A stretch of 64,000 nt of DNA from Tragulus kanchil (taxonomy: Eukaryota > Chordata > Mammalia > Artiodactyla > Tragulidae): NCBI GenBank assembly GCA_022376925.1, contig JAIOJX010000001.1, forward strand, positions 40,210,324 to 40,274,323. The letters are read 5' to 3'. The notes below the pieces were generated by a model that made no database searches, was not told the origin of the DNA, and saw only the letters and a program-made list of their open reading frames with translations. This document shows, piece by piece, positions 36,181 to 48,416 of the stretch; position 1 is the stretch's first letter; the number at the start of each line of letters is the position of its first letter. The position numbers and the translations under genes are program-made.

Positions 36181-36510
36181 CTTCTTTTTTTTTTAAAGTT
36201 TTATTTTACTTTTAATTTTTACAGAGTTTTGTTTACAGATATGTATGTTCCCAGATTAGTCATATGTATATCCCCCCCATCCCACCCCCCCAGACCATCA
36301 CACAGCACCCCTGAAGGATCCCCCTTTCTCACAGAGCAATGACTATAGCTATTTTCTTCACATATGATAATACAGGCCTTCATGCTACTTCCTTTATGCC
36401 TCCTACCCACTGTTCCTTCCCCACAATGTCCATATGTTCACTGTCCATGTCTGTTTCTCCATTGCTTCACTGCATGTTCCACATCACCATCCTACCGGAT
36501 TCTGTATATA
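36181..36510 (-). mobile_element. L1 3' end inserted in BovB
   Basis: 5'-truncated antisense L1 3' UTR ('tttacagagttttgtttaca') inserted into BovB, with target-site duplication tcacatgtctt at 36170-36180 and 36511-36521. A second copy is at 37298-37627 with the same flanks (37287-37297, 37628-37638), carried by duplication J. Confidence 0.9.
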
Positions 36511-37583
36511 TCACATGTCTTTTCTCAGCTCTTTGTAAGGTCTCCTCAGACAACCATTTTACCTTTTTGCATTTCTTTTTCTTGGGGATGGTTTACCCTG
36601 ATTCCTCTACCTTTTCTAAATCCACCTTGTTCATCTGGAAATTCTTGTTTCTCATACTGTTGAAGTCTATTTTAGAGGATTTTGAGCATTACTTTGCTAG
36701 TGTGTGAAATGAGTCCATCGGTGCGATAGTTTGAACATTCTTTGGCATTGCCCTTCTTTGGGATTGGAATGAAAACTGACTTTTTCCAGTTCTGAGGCCA
36801 CTGTGGAGTTTTGCAAATGTACTGGCCTATTGAGTACAGCACTTTAACAGTACTATCTTTTAATATTAGAAATAGCTCAGCTGGAATTCCATCAGCTCCA
36901 CTAGCTTTGTTCATAGTAATGCTTCCAAGGGCCCACTTGACTTCACAATCTTAAGATGTCTGGCTCTAGGTGAGTGATTACACCACCATGATCATCCAAC
37001 TCATTAAGGTCTTTTTTTGTAGTTCTTCTGTGTATTCTTTCCACCTCTTCTTAGTATCTTCTGCTTCTGTTAGGTCCATACTGTTTCTGTCCTTTAATCT
37101 GCCTATCTTTGCATAAAACATTCCTCTGCTATCTCCGATGTTCTTAGAGATCTTTAGTCTTTCCCATTCTGTTGTTTTCCTCTATTTCTTTGCATTGTTC
37201 ACTTAAGAAGACTTTATTATCTCTCTTTGCTCTTCTCTGGAACTCTGCATTCTGATGGGTATATTTTTCCTTTTCTTCTTTACCTTTCACATGTCTTCTT
37301 CTTTTTTTTTTAAAGTTTTATTTTACTTTTAATTTTTACAGAGTTTTGTTTACAGATATGTATGTTCCCAGATTAGTCATATGTATATCCCCCCCATCCC
37401 ACCCCTCCAGACCGTCACACAGCACCCCTGAAGGATCCCCTTTTCTCACAGAGCAATGACTATAGCTATTTTCTTCACATATGATAATACAGGCCTTCAT
37501 GCTACTTCCTTTATGCCTCCTACCCACTGTTCCTTCCCCACAATGTCCATATGTTCACTGTCCATGTCTGTTTCTCCATTGCT

Positions 37584-37766
37584 TCACTGCATGTTCCACA
37601 TCACCATCCTACCGGATTCTGTATATATCACATGTCTTTTCTCAGCTCTTTGTAAGGTCTCCTCAGACAACCATTTTACCTTTTTGCATTTCTTTTTCTT
37701 GGGGATGGTTTTGATCACTGCCTCCTGTACAGTGTTATGAACCTCTGTCCATAGTTTTTCAGGCAC
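37584..37766 (-). pseudogene. BovB ORF remnant, endonuclease-RT linker
   Basis: A 60-residue stretch PEKLWTEVHNTVQEAVIKTI followed by PKKKKCKKVKWLSEETLQ matches the linker between endonuclease and RT in BovB. Its C-terminal end runs into the inserted L1. Confidence 0.8.
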
Positions 37767-38146
37767 TCTATCAGATCTAGTCCCTTGAATCTAATTGTAA
37801 CTTCCACGTATAATCAAAGGGATTTGATTTAGGTCATACCTGAATGGCCTAGTGGCTTTCTGTACTTTCTTCAATTTAAGTCTGAATTTTGCAAAAAGGA
37901 GTTCATAATCTTAGCCACAGTCAACTTCAGGTCTTGTTTTTGCTGACTGTATAGAGATTTTCCATCTTCAGCTGCAAAGAATATAATCAGTCTGATTTTG
38001 ATTTTGACCATCTGGGGATGTCCATGTGTAGAGTCATCTCTTGTGTTGTTGGAAGAGGGAGTTTGCTATGACCAGTGCATTCACTTGGCAAAACTCTGTT
38101 ATCTTTTGCCCTGTATCATTTTGTACTCCAAGGCCGTACTTACCTG

Positions 38147-38356
38147 TTACTCCATGTATCTCTTTACTTCCCACTGTTGCATTCCTGTCCCCCATAATGA
38201 AAAGGATTTTTTTTTTTTTTTTAGGGTTAATTCTAGAAGTTCGTGTAAGTCTTCATAGAGCCATTCAACCTCAGCTTCTTCAGCGTTAGTGGTTGGGGCA
38301 TAGATTTGAATCACTGTAATATTTAAAGGTTTGCCTTGGAAACAAGCAAAGATCAT
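38147..38356 (-). pseudogene. BovB endonuclease remnant
   Basis: A stretch FQGKPLNITVIQIYAPTTNA, then EEAEVEWLYEDLHELLELT, matches the AP-type endonuclease of BovB around its IYAPT motif. A T-run at 38203-38222 on plus interrupts the domain where a catalytic GDxN motif would follow. I cannot see that motif intact. Confidence 0.85.
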
Positions 38357-38620
38357 TCTGTCATTTTTGAGATTGCACCCAAGTACTGCACTTTAAACTC
38401 TTTTGTCAACTATAAGAGTTACTCCATTTCTTCTAAGGGGTTCTTGCCCACGGTAGTAGATACAATGGTCATCTGAACTAAATTCACCCTTTCCTGTCCA
38501 TTTTAATTCACTGATTCCTAAAATGGCAGTGTTTGACCACTTCGTGTTTGACCACTTCCCATTTACCTTGATTCATGGACCTAACATTCCAGGTTCAAAT
38601 GCAATGTTGTTCTTTGCAGC

Positions 38621-40931
38621 ATCAGACTTTACTTTCACTACCAGACACAGCCACCACTGGGCATTGCCTCTCCTTTGATTCAGTCTTTTCATTCCTTCTG
38701 GAGCTATTTCTTTGCTCTTCTCTAGTAGCATTTTGGGCACCTACCAACCTGGCCAGTTCATATTTGAGTATCGTATCTTTTTGCCTTTTCATACTGTTCA
38801 TGGGGTTCCCAAGGCAAGAATACTGGACTGGTTCACCATTCCCTTCTTCAGTGGACCACATTTTGTCAGAATTCTCCACCATGATCCATCCATCTTTGGT
38901 GGCCCTACACGGCATGGCTCATGGTTTTATTGAGCTAGACATAGTTGCCATTCATATGATCAGTTTAGTTAGTCTTCTGTGATTGTGCTTTTCATTGCGT
39001 CTTCCCTCTGATGGATGAAGTTAAGCATCTTGTGGAAGCTTCTTGTTCTAAATGTTTTTAAAACATTGACTCGTTTAATTTAATAAATTATAGCTTTTCT
39101 ATGTTGGTATTATTAGTATCTTCATTTTACTGAGACAGAGAGGCTGTATGTTGTCCAATATTACACAGCTAATCATGGGTGGCAGACAGGTTTCAAAAAT
39201 GAACTTCAACGTCTCACTCTTGATTTCACCTCATCTTGATATATACTCAGAAATAAGATTTCTGGAAAGTGTTTCAATTTCTCTAAAACATCAATACTTG
39301 TTTTTAATTTTTAAAATAACAGCCATTTTAACAGATGTGAGAAGATATCTCATGATCTTTATTTGCATTTCTCTGATGATTACCAATGTTGAGCATCTTC
39401 TCTTATACCTGTTGACCTTTGGAGAAATATTTCCTTTGGGGAAATGTTTATTTAAGTCTTAGTTCATTTTTTAAGTTGAGATATTTGGTTCTTTGCTATT
39501 GACTTGTAAGAGTTCCATGTGTATTTTGGAAATCAGCCTTTTGTCATATACATGGTTAATAAAAATATTCTCCTATCCCCTAGGTTGCCTTTTTCATTCA
39601 TTTAATTGCATTCCATGCCTTACAGAAGCTCAAGTTTGATATAATCCCACTTCTCTATTTTTGCTTTTATTACCTGTGCTTTGGTGTCATATTCAAGAAA
39701 TCATTGCTGAGAGAAATGTCAAGCTTTTCTCCTATGTTTATTTCTAGGAGTTTCAGATCTTAACAACTGAAATGGGTTTCTCCTTTGATCAGACTTTACT
39801 TTCACTACCAGACACAGCCACCACTGGGCATTGCCTCTCCTTTGATTCAGTCTTTTCATTCCTTCTGGAGCTATTTCTTTGCTCTTCTCTAGTAGCATTT
39901 TGGGCACCTACCAACCTGGCCAGTTCATATTTGAGTATCGTATCTTTTGCCTTTTCATACTGTTCATGGGGTTCCCAAGGCAAGAATACTGGACTGGTTC
40001 ACCATTCCCTTCTTCAGTGGACCACATTTTGTCAGAATTCTCCACCATGATCCATCCATCTTTGGTGGCCCTACACGGCATGGCTCATGGTTTTATTGAG
40101 CTAGACATAGTTGCCATTCATATGATCAGTTTAGTTAGTCTTCTGTGATTGTGCTTTTCATTGCGTCTTCCCTCTGATGGATGAAGTTAAGCATCTTGTG
40201 GAAGCTTCTTGTTCTAAATGTTTTTAAAACATTGACTCGTTTAATTTAATAAATTATAGCTTTTCTATGTTGGTATTATTAGTATCTTCATTTTACTGAG
40301 ACAGAGAGGCTGTATGTTGTCCAATATTACACAGCTTATCATGGGTGGCAGACAGGTTTCAAAAATGAACTTCAACGTCTCACTCTTGATTTCACCTCAT
40401 CTTGATATATACTCAGAAATAAGATTTCTGGAAAGTGTTTCAATTTCTCTAAAACATCAATACTTGTTTTTAATTTTTAAAATAACAGCCATTTTAACAG
40501 ATGTGAGAAGATATCTCATGATCTTTATTTGCATTTCTCTGATGATTACCAATGTTGAGCATCTTCTCTTATACCTGTTGACCTTTGGAGAAATATTTCC
40601 TTTGGGGAAATGTTTATTTAAGTCTTAGTTCATTTTTTAAGTTGAGATATTTGGTTCTTTGCTATTGACTTGTAAGAGTTCCATGTGTATTTTGGAAATC
40701 AGCCTTTTGTCATATACATGGTTAATAAAAATATTCTCCTATCCCCTAGGTTGCCTTTTTCATTCATTTAATTGCATTCCATGCCTTACAGAAGCTCAAG
40801 TTTGATATAATCCCACTTCTCTATTTTTGCTTTTATTACCTGTGCTTTGGTGTCATATTCAAGAAATCATTGCTGAGAGAAATGTCAAGAAGCTTTTCTC
40901 CTATGTTTATTTCTAGGAGTTTCAGATCTTA
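38621..40931. repeat. Direct tandem duplication K (1142/1144 b, 25-b filler)
   Basis: Bases 38621-39762 recur at 39788-40931. The filler 39763-39787 (acaactgaaat...) looks like a noisy version of what follows the second copy (cactgaaat). One difference is a 3-base gain, 'gtcaagaagctttt' versus 'gtcaagctttt'. The unit covers the BovB 5' leader and the neighbouring L1. Confidence 0.95.
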
Positions 40932-41480
40932 CACTGAAATCTTTAATCAATTTAGAGTTTGTTTTCATATGGGGTTAACATGCTGCTTTGAAAAAGCAAG
41001 GTACTGTGAAGATTCTCAACTCATTCCACGAGGCATACTTAAACTGACTTTATAAATAAAGATAAGGATAAACTATCATTCCGTTGCATATTTAGGTCTG
41101 TTTTCCCAACACCGTTTATGGAAGAGCTTGTCATTGAGTATTTTTGTACCCTCGTCAAAAATCAATGAACTATATATGCTTAAGTTTATTTATATTTTCT
41201 CCGTTCTGTTGCATTTGCCTATATGTTTGCTTTTATGTCAGTATCTTACTGTTTGGATTACTGTAGGTTTGAAAGATTAGTTGAAATAAGAAAGTGTAAT
41301 GCCCCCAACTTTGTTTTTCTTATTCATTATTGCTTGGGCTATTCTTTTTCTATTTCTGTTAAAATGTCTTTGGAATTTTGATATGAATTGCATTGCATCT
41401 GTGCATTCAACTTTGGATAGTATGGGCATTTTAATAGTATTAATCATTCCGATTGAAGAGGTATCTACACTCCCATGTTT
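39270..41480 (-). mobile_element. Old L1 3' UTR/ORF2
   Basis: Minus-strand L1M: 'aacagatgtgagaagatatc', 'ggttgcctttttcattcatt', 'gtcatattcaagaaatcatt', 'tgttttcccaacaccgttta', 'gtatgggcattttaatagta'. The first ~490 bases are repeated by duplication K. An 85-base foreign segment interrupts it at 40974-41058. Confidence 0.75.
40974..41058 (+). repeat. Inverted repeat arm 1
   Basis: This 85-base segment is the reverse complement of 42198-42286 with three mismatches and one 4-base gap. It interrupts recognisable L1 sequence ('gttttcatatggg' before, 'tttaggtctgttttccc' after). Not recognised as a transposon. Confidence 0.85.
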
Positions 41481-41941
41481 ATTGGAAGATTATTCACAGC
41501 AGCCAACATATGCAGACAATCCAACTGTTCATCAACAGATGAATAAAGAAACTCTGGTATATACACAAATTAAAATAATATTAAATGAAAATTCTACCAT
41601 TTGTAACAGAATGGATAGATATAGATGAGAGTATTATAAACAATGAAATAAGTTGGCAACAGAAGCTATTTGGTTCAATAATGTGTGAATTGATTTACTT
41701 TTATGATTTTCAGTCATATTAACTTGGTATAAGTTCTACTTGATCAAGGTACATGTTATAAATCATTGTTACATTTGATTATGTCTTATTTCATTTATGA
41801 TATGCACATTTGTGTCCATCAGTATAATGAGCCTATAAAGGGGATTTAGGTCTTTGTTTTTCTTTCTCTTTTCATTAAATCACTTACTGTTTGCTTTTTA
41901 CATTTTTTTTCTTTTTTCCCCCTGCAAATCATGTTTTCTTA

Positions 41942-42128
41942 TTTTGCTTTTTTTATTTTACAGAATTTTGTTGTTTACAGATATGTATAATTCCAGATTA
42001 GTCATATGCATATCCCATCCCCCCCATCCCACCCCTCCAGGCCATCACACAGCCTCCGTGTACGATCCCTTGGCCCCACAACACATTGACAATAGTTTAT
42101 CTCTTTTACATATGATAGTATAGGGTTC
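41942..42128 (-). mobile_element. L1 3' end, short
   Basis: Antisense L1 3' UTR: 'ttttacagaattttgttgtt', 'ccacccctccaggccatcac', 'acatatgatagtataggg'. 5'-truncated after about 190 bases. No clear target-site duplication. Confidence 0.8.
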
Positions 42129-42197
42129 TGTGTATTTTTTTAATTGAAGAATAATTGCTTTACAGAATTTTGCTGTTTTCTGCCAAACATAATTTAA

Positions 42198-42286
42198 TAT
42201 TTATAAAGTCAGCTTAAGTATGCCTCATGGAATGAGTTGAGAATCTTCACAGTCTTCACCTTGCTTTTTCAAAGCAGGATGTTAAC
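42198..42286 (-). repeat. Inverted repeat arm 2
   Basis: Reverse-complement partner of 40974-41058, carrying an extra gaag in the reverse orientation. It follows an L1-like 3' phrase ('ttaattgaagaataattgct'). 1139 bases separate the arms. Confidence 0.85.
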
Positions 42287-42559
42287 GCAACTGTAAATCT
42301 GTATGGGTCAAAATTTATGTTGTGTTTTCTTTTATTTATCATTTGGTAGAACAGTTTTTTATTGCCATACATTCAATAATAGTTTGGGAACCATTCAAGT
42401 TTTATATATTTTTTAAACCAATTATGACAATTTATATTTTTAAAATGTACTGGTTTCATTTTCTTTTTCTAAATTATTAGCCTTGTGTTGTTAATGATAT
42501 ATAGTTAAAATACTGTGGTACTGTATTTTTCATGTTCTTTTATAGTCATTGGAACTGTA

Positions 42560-43080
42560 TGTTTTGATTCTCAGCTAGCCTTATCAGACTTTTAACGCTC
42601 TTCTAAAGAATCAGATTTCTAAATCTTCTCTGTTGGTTTATTGTTACTTTGGCGGCTCTCTTATTTATTTCTGCCTTATCTTTAGTATTTTTTTCTTTCT
42701 TGTTTCTTGGGCATCTTATTCTTTAAAGTAATTATCTCATTTGTTCTAGTATTTCTTGTTTGTGGCTAAGTGTATAAACAGCTTTGAATGTCCTGTGAGC
42801 ACTACTTTGTATCCATCTGACAAATTTCATTATATAATGCTTAAATCATTATTCCACTTTAGGAATTTTATAATTTTAAGTAGAACCTATTCTTTAATAA
42901 AACTGTTAATTGGTGATAATTCTTTTAGTTTTTAGCAATAAAAGATTTGAAACACTTTCATTTGTTATTCAGGTGTAGTTCTACTGTATTATGTCCAGAC
43001 TTATAATTTGTGTTATATTGAAGTATCTTTTTTTAATCTAATGTATGACAGTTATTTGGTGAATCACTTGTATACCTAAA
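42560..43080 (-). mobile_element. Possible ancient L1 ORF2 remnant
   Basis: Phrases such as 'tgagcactactttgtatcca' and 'tctactgtattatgtccaga' resemble minus-strand L1 ORF2 but are heavily diverged. Low certainty. Confidence 0.35.
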
Positions 43081-45091
43081 AGCTACATATTTCCATTTTG
43101 TCATACATTTAGTTTTATTATATGTTATATGTTGTATATTACATATGTGATGCTACAGATTGAAAATTTTATGCATATTGCATACATTAGTTTAAACCTG
43201 TATGTTCTATAGTTGAAAGTAGGTCTTCCAAAATGGAAAATGACCCCTGTAAACTTGTAGGCCATTAGGGAGTCAGAAGAATAAATAATCCAAATTCTTT
43301 TGCTTCTCTCTTGTGACTTCTGTAACATGAACTCCACCAAAAGTCAGTGAACAAGGATAAATACAGTTCAAGGAGGTTAGTTTTATAGGGCACTAAGAAG
43401 AATAGGGACACATAGAGCATAAATGTGGAAGGATAAATAGTTCATTGAGTTGAAGTAGGCAACCATAAAAACTCACTGAGTCCCAACTATTATTATTATT
43501 ATTATTGATTTACTTATTTTTGGCTGTGCTCGGTCTTTGTTGCTGTGCTGGCTTTTCTCTATTTGAGGTGAGCAGGGTCTGCTCTCTGGTTGTGATGCAT
43601 GATTTTCTCATTGTGGTGTGTTCTCTCATTATGGAGCACAGGCTGTAGGGCGCATGGGCTCAGCAATTGTGGAACACAGGATTAGTTGCTCTGTGGGCTG
43701 CAGCATCTTCCTCAACCAGGGATCAAACCCATGTCCCCTGAACTGGCAAACATACTCTTAACCACTGGACTACCAGGGAAGTCTGAAGTAGCATTAATTT
43801 TAAAAATGTACAAGTAAACATATTGTAGTGAAATTCCCCAGTTTTAAGGAAAAAAGAGATATTTATATACATTTCCAAACCTCCTACCCCCGTCAAAAAA
43901 AAAAAAAAAATAACTAATTTTGAATAAAACATTATGAAACATTCAACATCTGAAAACTGTCTCTGGAAAAATATAAAACAGGTTATATAGAACATGTGTT
44001 TATTTAACTATAGTTTACAAAGTTTGAAACACTTTCATTTGTTATTCAGGTGTAGTTCTACTGTATTATGTCCAGACTTATAATTTGTGTTTTTAAGTAT
44101 CTTTTTAATCTAATGTATGACAGTTATTTGGTGAATCACTTGTATACCTAAAAGCTACATATTTCCATTTTGTCATACATTTAGTTTTATTATATGTTAT
44201 ATGTTGTATATTACATATGTGATGCTACAGATTGAAAATTTTATGCATATTGCATACATTAGTTTAAACCTGTATGTTCTATAGTTGAAAGTAGGTCTTC
44301 CAAAATGGAAAATGACCCCTGTAAACTTGTAGGCCATTAGGGAGTCAGAAGAATAAATAATCCAAATTCTTTTGCTTCTCTCTTATGACTTCTGTAACAT
44401 GAACTCCACCAAAAGTCAGTGAACAAGGATAAATACAGTTCAAGGAGGTTAGTTTTATAGGGCACTAAGAAGAATAGGGACACATAGAGCATGAATGTGG
44501 AAGGATAAATAGTTCATTGAGTTGAAGTAGGCAACCATAAAAACTCACTGAGTCCCAACTATTATTATTATTATTATTGATTTACTTATTTTTGGCTGTG
44601 CTCGGTCTTTGTTGCTGTGCTGGCTTTTCTCTATTTGAGGTGAGCAGGGTCTGCTCTCTGGTTGTGATGCATGATTTTCTCATTGTGGTGTGTTCTCTCA
44701 TTATGGAGCACAGGCTGTAGGGCGCATGGGCTCAGCAATTGTGGAACACAGGATTAGTTGCTCTGTGGGCTGCAGCATCTTCCTCAACCAGGGATCAAAC
44801 CCATGTCCCCTGAACTGGCAAACATACTCTTAACCACTGGACTACCAGGGAAGTCTGAAGTAGCATTAATTTTAAAAATGTACAAGTAAACATATTGTAG
44901 TGAAATTCCCCAGTTTTAAGGAAAAAAGAGATATTTATATACATTTCCAAACCTCCTACCCCCGTCAAAAAAAAAAAAAATAAATAACTAATTTTGAATA
45001 AAACATTATGAAACATTCAACATCTGAAAACTGTCTCTGGAAAAATATAAAACAGGTTATATAGAACATGTGTTTATTTAACTATAGTTTA
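42946..45091. repeat. Direct tandem duplication L (1072/1069 b, 5-b filler)
   Basis: Bases 42946-44017 recur at 44023-45091. The junction 'caaagtttgaaac' mirrors the sequence before the first copy, 'aaaagatttgaaac'. Differences: 'tgttatattgaag' versus 'tgtttttaag', an A-run with an extra taaa, and 'gcataaatgtgg' versus 'gcatgaatgtgg'. Confidence 0.95.
43496..43783 (-). mobile_element. CHR-type tRNA SINE, older copy
   Basis: Antisense copy with 'tttggctgtgctcggtcttt' and end 'ggactaccagggaagtct'. Copy two is at 44569-44855 (duplication L). A short ATT microsatellite (43490-43506) adjoins it. Confidence 0.8.
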
Positions 45092-45455
45092 TCAAATACC
45101 TATTAGATTCTAGCCAGTACTATAAATGCTGGAGACATAGAAGCGAGGAGTGAGACTCCTGCCATTACCAAGCATATTTTTAACAGAAGATAGACAACTG
45201 AAACAATAATAAAGAGAAAATAGATAAATGTAGTATAAATGCATTTACTTATGTTTTCTGTGGATAAAAACAGACTAGGATAAAAGTAAGTTAACATTGA
45301 AAAAAAGAATGATTTTTTTATCAGCTTGTAAAAGAAACAGGTTTTCATTCTCTTCACTGTGCATAAATATAATCATTTTTTTACACACCAGAGAACAAGC
45401 GGTTTGTTCTCTGATTCAGTATAATTAACAATACTGTATTGTATGCTTGAAAATA

Positions 45456-45511
45456 ACTAAGGAAAGAAGAAAGAAAAAAGAGAGGAAGGGAGAGAGAGAG
45501 GAAAAAAAGAA
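45456..45511. repeat. Purine-rich (GA) tract
   Basis: An almost pure A/G run on the plus strand, with 'gagaggaagggagagagaga' at its centre. It is repeated near 46527-46580 by duplication M. Confidence 0.8.
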
Positions 45512-46099
45512 GCATCACCTGGAGTCACCTGTAAGGGCTGCCATGCAAAAATTAGCAGAATAATTGAATATGAGCCCAGAATCCCCAGATCCTAGAATCA
45601 GCCCGAATAACTTTGAAAACTGCTTGTATCTTCCAGCGTATAATGAAGAATGTCTTGCAGAAGGGAAAAAATATGCCCTACAGTTTCTGGCAGATATGGA
45701 TTTTCCAGTGAAACATTACCATCCCTTATGTGGATTCCGTCCTTTGAAACCACACTGCTCATTCACAGAGAGCTTTCTTTCAGTTTCTTAGTGCCTCTGT
45801 CAAAAAATTTAATACAGAGCATGGGTTAGCAGTCATCTGAGAAAAATGTATACCATAATAATAAATGTATAACGTAATAATCGACTTAAAATTACAACAG
45901 AAGCCTCAATGAAAATAAAAATAACACAAGAGCAGACAGAATTTAAAAATAACTGATATTCTCACAGAGTTAAGAGACTACATTGCTCTGATGAAAGGAG
46001 GGCATGATTCTATCTGTATGAAGGACATTTGGGTAAAAATATGATTGCAAAAAAGAAATAAATAAAAAGTGTAGAAGTTAAAGTTAAGGCAGTAAATTG

Positions 46100-46231
46100 G
46101 TGTGGTGGTTAATTTTGTGTGTTAGCTTGACTAGGCCGTAAGAGGCTCAAGACATTTGCTCAAACATTATTTTGGAAGCATTGATGAGGGTTCTTCTGGA
46201 TGAACATGTGATGTGACCAAAAAAGCAGAAG
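46100..46231 (+). mobile_element. Possible ancient ERVL-type LTR fragment
   Basis: 'tggtggttaattttgtgtgt' followed by 'agcttgactaggc' resembles the start of MLT2-like LTRs of ancient ERVL elements. Only ~130 diverged bases remain, with no retroviral coding sequence. Copy two is at 47172-47301. Confidence 0.45.
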
Positions 46232-47301
46232 GCCCTTTGCTCAAACATATTTTTAACAGAAGATAGACAACTGAAACAATAATAAAGAGAAAATAGATAA
46301 ATGTAGTATAAATGCATTTACTTATGTTTTCTGTGGATAAAACAGACTAGGATAAAAGTAAGTTAACATTGAAAAAAGAATGATTTTTTATCAGCTTGTA
46401 AAGAAACAGGTTTTCATTCTCTTCACTGTGCATAAATATAATCATTTTTTTACACACCAGAGAACAAGCGGTTTGTTCTCTGATTCAGTATAATTAACAA
46501 TACTGTATTGTATGCTTGAAAATAACTAAGGAAAGAAGAAAGAAAAAAGAGAGGAAGGGAGAGAGAGAGGAAAAAAAGAAGCATCACCTGGAGTCACCTG
46601 TAAGGGCTGCCATGCAAAAATTAGCAGAATAATTGAATATGAGCCCAGAATCCCCAGATCCTAGAATCAGCCCGAATAACTTTGAAAACTGCTTGTATCT
46701 TCCAGCGTATAATGAAGAATGTCTTGCAGAAGGGGAAAAAAATATGCCCTACAGTTTCTGGCAGATATGGATTTTCCAGTGAAACATTACCATCCCTTAT
46801 GTGGATTCCGTCCTTTGAAACCACACTGCTCATTCACAGAGAGCTTTCTTTCAGTTTCTTAGTGCCTCTGTCAAAAATTTAATACAGAGCATGGGTTAGC
46901 AGTCATCTGAGAAAAATGTATACCATAATAATAAATGTATAACGTAATAATCGACTTAAAATTACAACAGAAGCCTCAATGAAAATAAAAATAACACAAG
47001 AGCAGACAGAATTTAAAAATAACTGATATTCTCACAGAGTTAAGAGACTACATTGCTCTGATGAAAGGAGGGCATGATTCTATCTGTATGAAGGACATTT
47101 GGGTAAAAATATGATTGCAAAAAAGAAATAAATAAAAAGTGTAGAAGTTAAAGTTAAGGCAGTAAATTGGTGTGGTGGTTAATTTTGTGTGTTAGCTTGA
47201 CTAGGCCGTAAGAGGCTCAAGACATTTGCTCAAACATTATTTTGGAAGCATTGATGAGGGTTCTTCTGGATGAACATGTGATGTGACCAAAAAAGCAGAA
47301 G

Positions 47302-48416
47302 TGTGCCAATTTTAATCCTAGATCTCATGATGCCTCATGAATGGCCATTTGCTTTCAAAAAGTTGTCACAATCATAGTAACAAGACTTGGCTCAGCTGCA
47401 GGTAGGATGTGAAAGACACATGGAGTGGGCATGAGTGGTACCAGTTGAATTCATTCTAAATCACCCAGATATGCCCAAATGACTCATAGACATGAGAGCA
47501 AAAATAACTGTTTATTGATGTTTGTCCCTAAGATTTTATAAATTTATTTTTATGTGGATTATTGTACCAAAAATAACTGATGCTTCAGGAGGGAGAAGTT
47601 GTGTATTAATATTAGAATCTAATTTATATCCTTTGGTGGGTCTGGCATAAAATAATTCTAGTAAACTATACATAAATCTTTACAAGCTGTAGGTTTAGCT
47701 TTTCTCTGTAAGCCCTTTCATCATATTTATATGTTTCCAACACAGAATACTTTTGTACATATATATATATATATATATATGCACACATATATTTCATGTA
47801 CATATACAAATATATATGAAGTGTATGAGTTTTTTGTTTGCTTTTCCATCTATATATGTATCAGCTATGCTTATCCACAACTTAAAGTTGCATTTCTAAT
47901 AAAATTTTATTTGGCATTCTTATTTAATCATAATATAAAGCATATTCTCTTTCTCCCATAGTCACACTATTCTAACAATCATTTGTGAGTGATTTTCCCT
48001 AAAAATTACTTTCTGTAAGAATTACAATTACATTGCTGTTTCCTTTGTTTGATTTTAAGCTATTACAGTTTTTCACATGAACCTTCACAACATAATTTTC
48101 TTCCATATTTAACAGTCACACTGTTTGCCATTATTCTGATATACCACAGTTTCCTTAAACATTCCTTGACTGTTAACCATTTAGTTTGTCACAGCTTTTT
48201 TCTGCAGTGCACATCTTCCTTAATACATGTGTAAATGCACATCCTTAATACAAGTGTACATTCAAAGGAAAAGTTCATCAGAACTAAATCAGCATTTGAA
48301 ATGCAGCTATAGTTTTAGTTCTGCATAGTTCAATAACCACCCCACATTCCTAGTCTAGTTGATTTACAATATTGTGTTAGTTTCAGATGTGTAACTTAGA
48401 GATGCAGTATTTTTTA
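47302..48416. other. AT-rich DNA with a TA microsatellite
   Basis: No gene seen. A (TA)n microsatellite lies at 47757-47781, with degenerate TA/CA repeats to 47815. The last ~70 bases ('ttgatttacaatattgtgtt') resemble an L1 3' UTR that may continue beyond 51120. Confidence 0.55.

Larger units (their letters stand above)
35479..37711. repeat. Direct tandem duplication J (1117/1116 b)
   Basis: Bases 35479-36595 recur at 36596-37711. Differences: ctctcc/ctttcc near 35920/37037 and small C-run changes near 36285/37402. The unit carries part of the BovB RT and an inserted L1 with its target-site duplication. Confidence 0.95.
33482..39045 (-). mobile_element. BovB (RTE) LINE, near full length, dead
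   Basis: Minus-strand BovB from its 3' end (33482, 'ctcaattcagttcagttcag') to the 5' leader (38620-39045, with 'gtggccctacacggcatggc'). Removing duplications I and J and the L1 at 36181-36510 leaves about 3.0 kb, close to the ~3.2 kb usual for BovB. Domain order on the minus strand is leader, endonuclease (38147-38560), linker (37584-37766), RT (35555-35797 onward), C-terminal region (33760-34000). The RT site reads Y-A-N-D in place of Y-A-D-D. Frames are broken throughout. Confidence 0.88.
45173..47301. repeat. Direct tandem duplication M (1059/1056 b, 14-b filler)
   Basis: Bases 45173-46231 recur at 46246-47301. Differences are nearly all homopolymers: aaaacag/aaacag, aaaaaagaa/aaaaagaa, gggaaaaaa/ggggaaaaaaa. 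One such change closes a 75-residue frame that is open at 45564-45791 in the first copy. Confidence 0.95.

Noticed and set aside
45564..45791. 75-residue open frame in non-repeat DNA
   Set aside because: No recognisable domain. The duplicate copy (46640 onward) is frameshifted by homopolymer changes, and there is no splice or promoter context.
46100..46231. Endogenous retrovirus with coding potential
   Set aside because: Only ~130 diverged LTR-like bases are visible. No gag, pol or env similarity nearby.
47757..47815. CRISPR-like or regulatory repeat
   Set aside because: Plain TA/CA microsatellite with no spacer structure.
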